A DNA stretch of 64,000 nt, taken from positions 3,954,001-4,018,000 of the forward strand of contig JAEMBT020000005.1 in NCBI GenBank assembly GCA_018873245.2, given 5' to 3'. Below the pieces are notes generated by a model that was not told the DNA's origin, did no database searches, and worked only from the letters and a program-made list of their open reading frames with translations. The position numbers and the translations under genes were made by a program. Below are positions 58,251 to 64,000 of this stretch, in pieces (positions within the stretch are counted from its first letter, which is position 1; every line of letters starts with the position of its first letter). The stretch is from Archegozetes longisetosus. Its lineage: Eukaryota; Arthropoda; Arachnida; Sarcoptiformes; Trhypochthoniidae.

Positions 58251-61200
58251 TTGGTCTGGAGTGCGTTGGTTAATCTATTATAAAAAACTATTTATATTAA
58301 TATGTAGAGTTCCCCCTAAGAAACAGTTCTTGGCTTCTTTTTTCGGATTTTCATTTCAAATGATTATTAAAGTCTTATATAATAATACACCGAAGTTTCA
58401 GTATATGATTCAATAGTGAAAATGGAAGTTGATTTACTTTTAACTGAGAAGTCATTCTCATACTTGAACAAGCTTGAAGTTTAGCTCGCAAGCGTTAACT
58501 CCACTAAGCTAGCGTTAAGTCTATGATATGAGGCTAGGTTAGCTTTCATGAGGACATCTTTGTAAAAATTCAACCAAATCAAATCAGTTATTAAGTAGTA
58601 CTCTTTCATTTTTCTGACCAATAATTCCAATAATGATTACTTTTCCAGTTTAAATTAAGTGAGACTTTGAAACAAACTTTTCTCAATTGAATGCTTTCGC
58701 AACACTTATTTGGAGAGCTCCTCATATGTCGTTCACTCGCTTCAAAGTGCTTGAAGTGTTGCGTGTAATTGAAGTTCTCACGAGATAACGGCCATAAGGT
58801 TTTAAAATAGTTTGAAATGTTCACATACAACCCTATTCTTTGCTTATATTATGTTAAATTAATGGCTTCACTCATGAGAATATTTTACAGAACATAAAAC
58901 TGTTATCACAGCCATAGCTAGCAGTAAAGCTAAGAAGGCTATAGTCCACCAAAGATTTTAGGATTGTTCACTTTCAATGTAAGGATTAAGAACATTTTTG
59001 TTTTTTCCTTTCAATTTTATTCATTTAAATGTAAAGTTGTAAAAGCATTACTCTTATCTAAACTTAAGATTTTAGTTTACTAAGAAACTAGAGAATTTCA
59101 GTCAAATACGGGAGTATGGCCCCACCGACGCTCAGATTCCTGCTACAACAGTGGCTGTTTCTATAAATTGTCCACTAATATGACAATTTTTCTTACACTA
59201 ATACACAAGCAATCACAAGTTGATCAAAATGTTTTAAAGACTTGATCAAAAGCAAAATTTGGAACATCTTCTATAATAGTAAGGTGAGTGTTAGCCTCTA
59301 TAATACATTAGATACCTTTCTATAGTAGAGTAGTCTTTAATTGTTTGCTTCAATTTTAAAATCAGTCTTAAAATATTTGGACTTTTGAGCTGACAACTTT
59401 AGAGTCAATATTTAATACCCTTTCCAATTGTATTTATGATAATGAAGAGATAATTTATTTGCAAACTCTTCCTATATGTTAAGTATGCCAACAAATTTTG
59501 ATAATTGTCGATTAAAATTCAAATAAAGTAAATTCATCTCAAATCATGTCCTAAATGATTACTTCGAAATTGCGATGTTTCTGATTATTTTGAATTTTTA
59601 AGGAGATAATGTCAAATAACTTAAACAACTTGCCTTTAATTAAAGAGAAATGCATTAAAATTATTAATTTTCTTTATAAAATAAATCAGAATTTTACCTT
59701 CAAAAAGTTGATAATATAAATGCAAATTTTGTGTTCAAGGACTGTATGCAAGATTTTGAATTAACATTGCTTTTACTCCATTTATATTACGTTGCATTAC
59801 ATTTATTTGCAGCAAAACTAAAGCACTTACCCAAAAGCAATTGATAATCGACTAAATTATTTAATCATAATGACACAACTGAAAGTATATAATTTAGTGA
59901 TACTCGGGATTAAGCGATACAAATGTATCCATAGATTACGAACTTATAGGACTTTATCACTAGTGCTGTGAGCTTATTTGTTATATCATATACTTTTATC
60001 AAATTACATTATAGATAGCACTTAATAACAAAAGTTCATTAATTCCTACATTCATTAATGAAAAGGCTATTAATTTAATGAAATTTAAGCTAATATACCT
60101 TTCATTTCTTACTCATATATATTTGAGATATGATGCAAAACTTATCTCAACAGAATAAACAATAGTTCAAACTATCTGTACACGAAGAAGGAATAAGATT
60201 CGAATGCTGTTCCGATTTAAACTTAAATACAGATAAAATTGCTACGTTCCCTAATACTTTGATTCGCTTGAAATGATTCAGTTTTTAAGTGTTAGTTTTA
60301 CGGTCAAATGGAAGAACAATTGACTTGACAGGAATAAGTACGTGACTTAGTTGCCAACTCTCCAAGTTTTGACCTGAGAATCAAAATTGATTTGCAGCTT
60401 AGATGTTCATACTTTACGTTTCATACATATAAATGCTCTGAAAAGAAAAAAATCAATGCAAACTAAAACTTGTGTCTGAAAGTCAAGAAATTAGGTGACT
60501 TGGTTAAAATGAGCATAATTTCAGTTAGGTTAGCCATATATATTTCGAATTGAAACTTTTCTGCAGCATTTTCCATTTAACACTCAAATTGAAGTGAGAT
60601 GTATCAAACGTTCAATTTCGAAATAAAGTTCAAACACTAATCAACAACGATGACATTTAAGAAAATTGCTCAAAAAGTGACAGTTTGACATTCCTAAATC
60701 TGGAGGGGTGGCAACCAAACATATTACAAGATATTTCGAAACAACTTAAATCAATGCATTATCTATTTCTCAACTGATGTGTTCTCTTCAAACTATTTTT
60801 ACCCTTAAGACAAAATATCTCTTAACTAAAATGCTCGTTTTCGATCAAATTTCAAAAGTTTTGATTCAATTTAACTATTTAATACATATTTTAAAGATTT
60901 GCAGCTCTTGGTTGAACAGTTAAAGGACTTTCAAATTTCCTAAGGGATAAGAAGCTCACTTTTAGGGCTAAACTTTTCAAGTAAACACTCATTAATTGAG
61001 GACCTCATAAATGCACACAAAGTTTGAAACGAATACTTATTTTTATAAAATTTTTTAATTCTCGTCAGTTCAATACAAAGGAAGTGAACTCTAGAGAAAA
61101 TTATGTTTATTAGTAATGTTATGCTTATTTACTTACATAGATTACACCAAAAGTTTTCTTAGACTTTCATTTTCAGATATTAGTAGTCAGGTAATAAACT

Positions 61201-63714
61201 TTATTTCATTCAGTTCAGGCATAAAGCCATTTTTTACTAATGATCAGCAAAACCCTCAGCAAATTTCAAAGTACTTTAATATTAAGTTTTGATTTGCCTC
61301 CAGTTGTGATACTATAATATTTTTCTGTACGTCTGTTTGAATCCAGTCTCGAATGGATGCAATGCAAACATATCACTAGTTATTATCAATAAGAAAACAT
61401 GCATTCTAGGAAACAAATGTTAGTTATAAATTGTACTCTTATTATTTGAACTAAGCTTAACTTGAATACAAGTTTCCAATATTTCGACACATTTTGGTTC
61501 ATAAAAACAAATTTGTATCGATTTTGACAAATAATTGAATCAATAGTTCAGAAATTGAATATTCATATTTCAAATCGTCGCTAAGATTTTTATGGAATAA
61601 AATTTTTTCAACACAAAAACATAGATAGAAACAAATATTGAGCCACTTTCAAGAAGAAATAAATTGAACAAATTTGAAACTTTCAAATATTCCAAACTAC
61701 ATAACAAAACTAACCGCAACTACGAGAGATATTCATTACTAATATGATAAATACTTTCAGGTTGACTTGAATTTAATTATTGACATTGAAAATTCAATTT
61801 TTGATACTTAAAATTCAATTTTTTACATTTAAAATTCAAATTGTCTCAGTTTTTGCACTGTTCAAAACTTTGTTGGACTGTTATATACTTTGAATAACTT
61901 ACGATAAGTTTATTCTCGAACTTATGTTAATGTCTCTTAAAATTGTTAAAGCCTTAGAGCAAATTTTGATTATTTTTGCATTCTTTCTCAATATTGCTGA
62001 CTATTCAAAGAATTGTCTGAATTTTGAGTAAATATCATAAATATTTCTCATCGATTGTGTATAATCGTGTTTTCACAAGTATTGCAATATATCGTCAAAT
62101 TCTTATTCAACTCTTTGTTAAACAGGAAAGCTTAAGAATCATTTGGTTCTAACATAAACTTTACATAGAAATCGTCTGAATATGACTTTGAAGTTACCTC
62201 AACTATATTACGATTTGATTCCTCCTTCAAGTTTGAGCTAAATATTCCGTTTATTGGATGCGTTCTGAGAACTTTATAATCCTTAGATCATAAAAGACAT
62301 TAATTTTAGAGCTTATTTATTAGCTATTTGAGCCACAAGTTATAGCCCATAACTAACTGCATGTACACATACTTTAATGTTCCTATGGAATGATTCTTGT
62401 TGTATCCTGTCTGCTTTTTTCTTAATTCTCACTCAGTCTTCATTAAACGTAAATTATTTTACGAAATGCGATAACTAACAAAACTTTAAAGGACTATTCA
62501 CAAGTGGACATGGACTTTTAAGTTGACTCAAAGTTTGGCATTTCAAGTGGTAAATTCAAATTTGAATTAAACTGAATCAGAATGATTTTGTTTGCAATCT
62601 CATAACATATTTGAAAGAGAAACTTATACTTTATTTTGAGTGCATTACTTTTTAAAAGCACATAACATGAGAAAACAAATTAATATAATTTTTAATATTA
62701 ATTTACGATTAGTGTAATCGACAAAATAATTGAAAGTGGTCAAGTTTATACTAAAATAAAAATCAAATGCAAAACTTTAACTATCGATTCCGTAAAGCTT
62801 TCAGAAATGAATCAATTTAGGATAGATTTAATTGATAAAACATCTGAAATACTTATATTAATTTCTTTTTAAAAATAAAATAACATTCAATTGTTAGGTA
62901 TTGATACAATTTAAAATAAAAAACTATTCTCTTAATTAAATAGTCTCAATTTATACTCAACACAAATAAATTACATTCTAATTAACTTTTCAGTAATCAT
63001 CTCAATTATTATAATAGATATAAATACTGAAATTGACAAATTTTTTGAAGTAAATATTCTAAAGAGTAAATATTAAAGAACTTATAAAAAGTACTTCAAG
63101 TTGAGAAGAATGCAGTACTATAAGTGTTAAACCATTCTCACGTACAATTAAGTAAAACCAAACCTAAGCAGTGAAACAATTTGATTCATTGCTTTATTTA
63201 GTTTTAGTTCAACTCAATAGTACAATAATTAACTTTACGGATGTTTTACTCTTACAAAAATATGTGACAATCCGAGCAACGGCAGAGCAAAACGATTAAT
63301 AGATACATATATATACTTTTGAATATATATAACTCGATATTACACTTAAAAAATAGAAAGATTTAACTATTAAATACTTATAAATCTGTTAAACATATTG
63401 ATTCAGTCAAATTAAATCAAGCAAATAAAACATGATCATTAAACTGATATAATTAGGTGTACCCGATTCGATACGTTATAACAAAACGACACACAAATGT
63501 TTGCCATTCTCTTTATACTCAACAATCTCACCGTAAAAACCATCTAAACCTCATCATTTCTAATTCATAATTATTTCAAAAATTAAAAATTTGTTGAATA
63601 TGTTTTGATCAGATGCTGACTTCGATACTGTGTATAAACTGAATTCTAAAAGTTTACAAATGACATTAATTAACACTAATATAATGATCTAAATAAGAAA
63701 ATTCGTCAAAATTT
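58251..63714. other. Non-coding interval holding duplicated upstream blocks
   Basis: From 58.25 to 59.7 kb little is recognised; an ORF at 58606-58830 (-) has no known domain. From 59.7 to 61.55 kb are blocks homologous to the flank of the intact doublesex-like gene. From 61.55 to 63.7 kb is plain AT-rich DNA with no recognised gene. Confidence 0.5.
59715..61545. repeat. Duplicated upstream blocks of the doublesex locus (second copy)
   Basis: Blocks at 59715-59960, 60740-60915 and 61270-61545 match 30860-31110, 31550-31765 and 31766-32015. About 350 bp at 60916-61270 has no counterpart in the first copy, so it was inserted here or deleted there. Confidence 0.8.
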
Positions 63715-64000
63715 TCATGTCAGAGGCGAACCATTCATTTGATTGTCTGCCGAATCAATTAAACCGGAAACATAAGAGCTTTGATAATGAGTTGGATCAG
63801 CGATGAAAGCAGTTCTTCCATATTGTGAGTTAGGATTAGGATCAGTGAGGAATGTAGTCGCAAGTATTTGCAACGGTTGAATCAATGTTAGTGATGGAAC
63901 AGCAGAACGACCTAAGATGACGTTAGTTGGATGTGTTCGCGCGCCTGTGTTAATACCATTTGGTGCCAACTGTTGAGACATTCCATTTCCGGGTGCGGCC
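63715..64000 (-). CDS. C-terminal exon of an unrecognised gene, running off the window edge
   Basis: Open frame from the window edge to a stop at 63715, read as AAPGNGMSQQLAPNGINTGA then a Thr/Pro/Leu-rich segment, SQYGRTAFIADPTHYQSSYV and a final NQMNGSPLT. There is no in-frame stop back to 64000, so the ATG at 63981 need not be a start. Low-complexity Gly/Asn/Pro and Tyr-rich composition suggests the tail of an RNA-binding or regulatory protein, but I do not recognise it. Local GC is higher than in flanking DNA, which supports coding. Confidence 0.55.
   Translation of the reverse strand, partial: AAPGNGMSQQLAPNGINTGARTHPTNVILGRSAVPSLTLIQPLQILATTFLTDPNPNSQYGRTAFIADPTHYQSSYVSGLIDSADNQMNGSPLT

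Noticed and set aside
58606..58830. ORF of 74 codons, minus strand
   Set aside because: Has several Cys/His but no zinc-finger spacing; no homology recognised.
1..64000. CRISPR array, bacterial operon or phage-like system
   Set aside because: Spliced genes, GT-AG introns and animal-specific families show nuclear eukaryotic DNA; no array of spaced identical repeats seen.

Overview
The window is nuclear DNA from an animal. It is AT-rich, its genes are split by short GT-AG introns (mostly 50-270 nt), and it carries many small non-autonomous DNA transposons. The gene set (exportin-5, CPSF73, ariadne-1, ZFYVE1/DFCP1, IRF2BP, TYW5, METTL26, an rBAT-like transporter heavy chain, a cytosolic sulfotransferase and a doublesex-type DM gene) is that of a bilaterian, most likely an arthropod. 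A mite or other chelicerate is my best guess from gene style; no sequence here proves it. All gene models come from reading splice sites and protein resemblance by eye, without database searches.

Layout. 1-0.5 kb: last exon of a METTL7-type methyltransferase (+). 0.6-1.85 kb: long foldback transposon. 3.0-7.1 kb: exportin-5 (-), seven exons. 7.5-8.3 kb: three small hairpin elements. 8.9-9.7 kb: small secreted or membrane protein (+) with a frame break. 9.9-12.0 kb: intronless rBAT/SLC3A-type gene (-). 14.1-15.1 kb: TYW5 (+). 15.3-17 kb: a small, very basic protamine-like ORF (-) and a decayed basic ORF (-). 12.5-13.1 and 18.1-19.7 kb: foldback elements. 23.3-26.2 kb: sulfotransferase (+) with a frame break and a (GA)n tract beside a splice donor. 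27.5-29.15 kb: doublesex-like gene (-), with both DM and dimerisation domains. 33.1-35.2 kb: CPSF3 (-), divergent from METTL26 (+, 35.5-36.3 kb). 36.7-40.4 kb: ZFYVE1 (-), 11 exons. 41.3-41.9 kb: small basic protein (+), a possible sororin. 43.5-45.2 kb: ariadne-1 (-). 47.6-49.2 kb: IRF2BP (-), with a cluster of E-box and CRE motifs about 1 kb upstream. 49.2-57 kb: gene-poor. 57.0-61.5 kb: a collinear, decayed second copy of the doublesex locus with parts of its upstream flank. 63.7-64 kb: last exon of an unrecognised gene running off the edge (-).

There is no operon-like pathway. Most genes are housekeeping: nuclear export of small RNAs, mRNA 3' end formation, tRNA modification, ubiquitin ligation and PI3P-membrane signalling. 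The most interesting structure is the duplicated doublesex region. The copy lost its start codon and the exon for the second half of the DM domain and gained stops, yet several upstream non-coding blocks remain recognisable in the same order and spacing.
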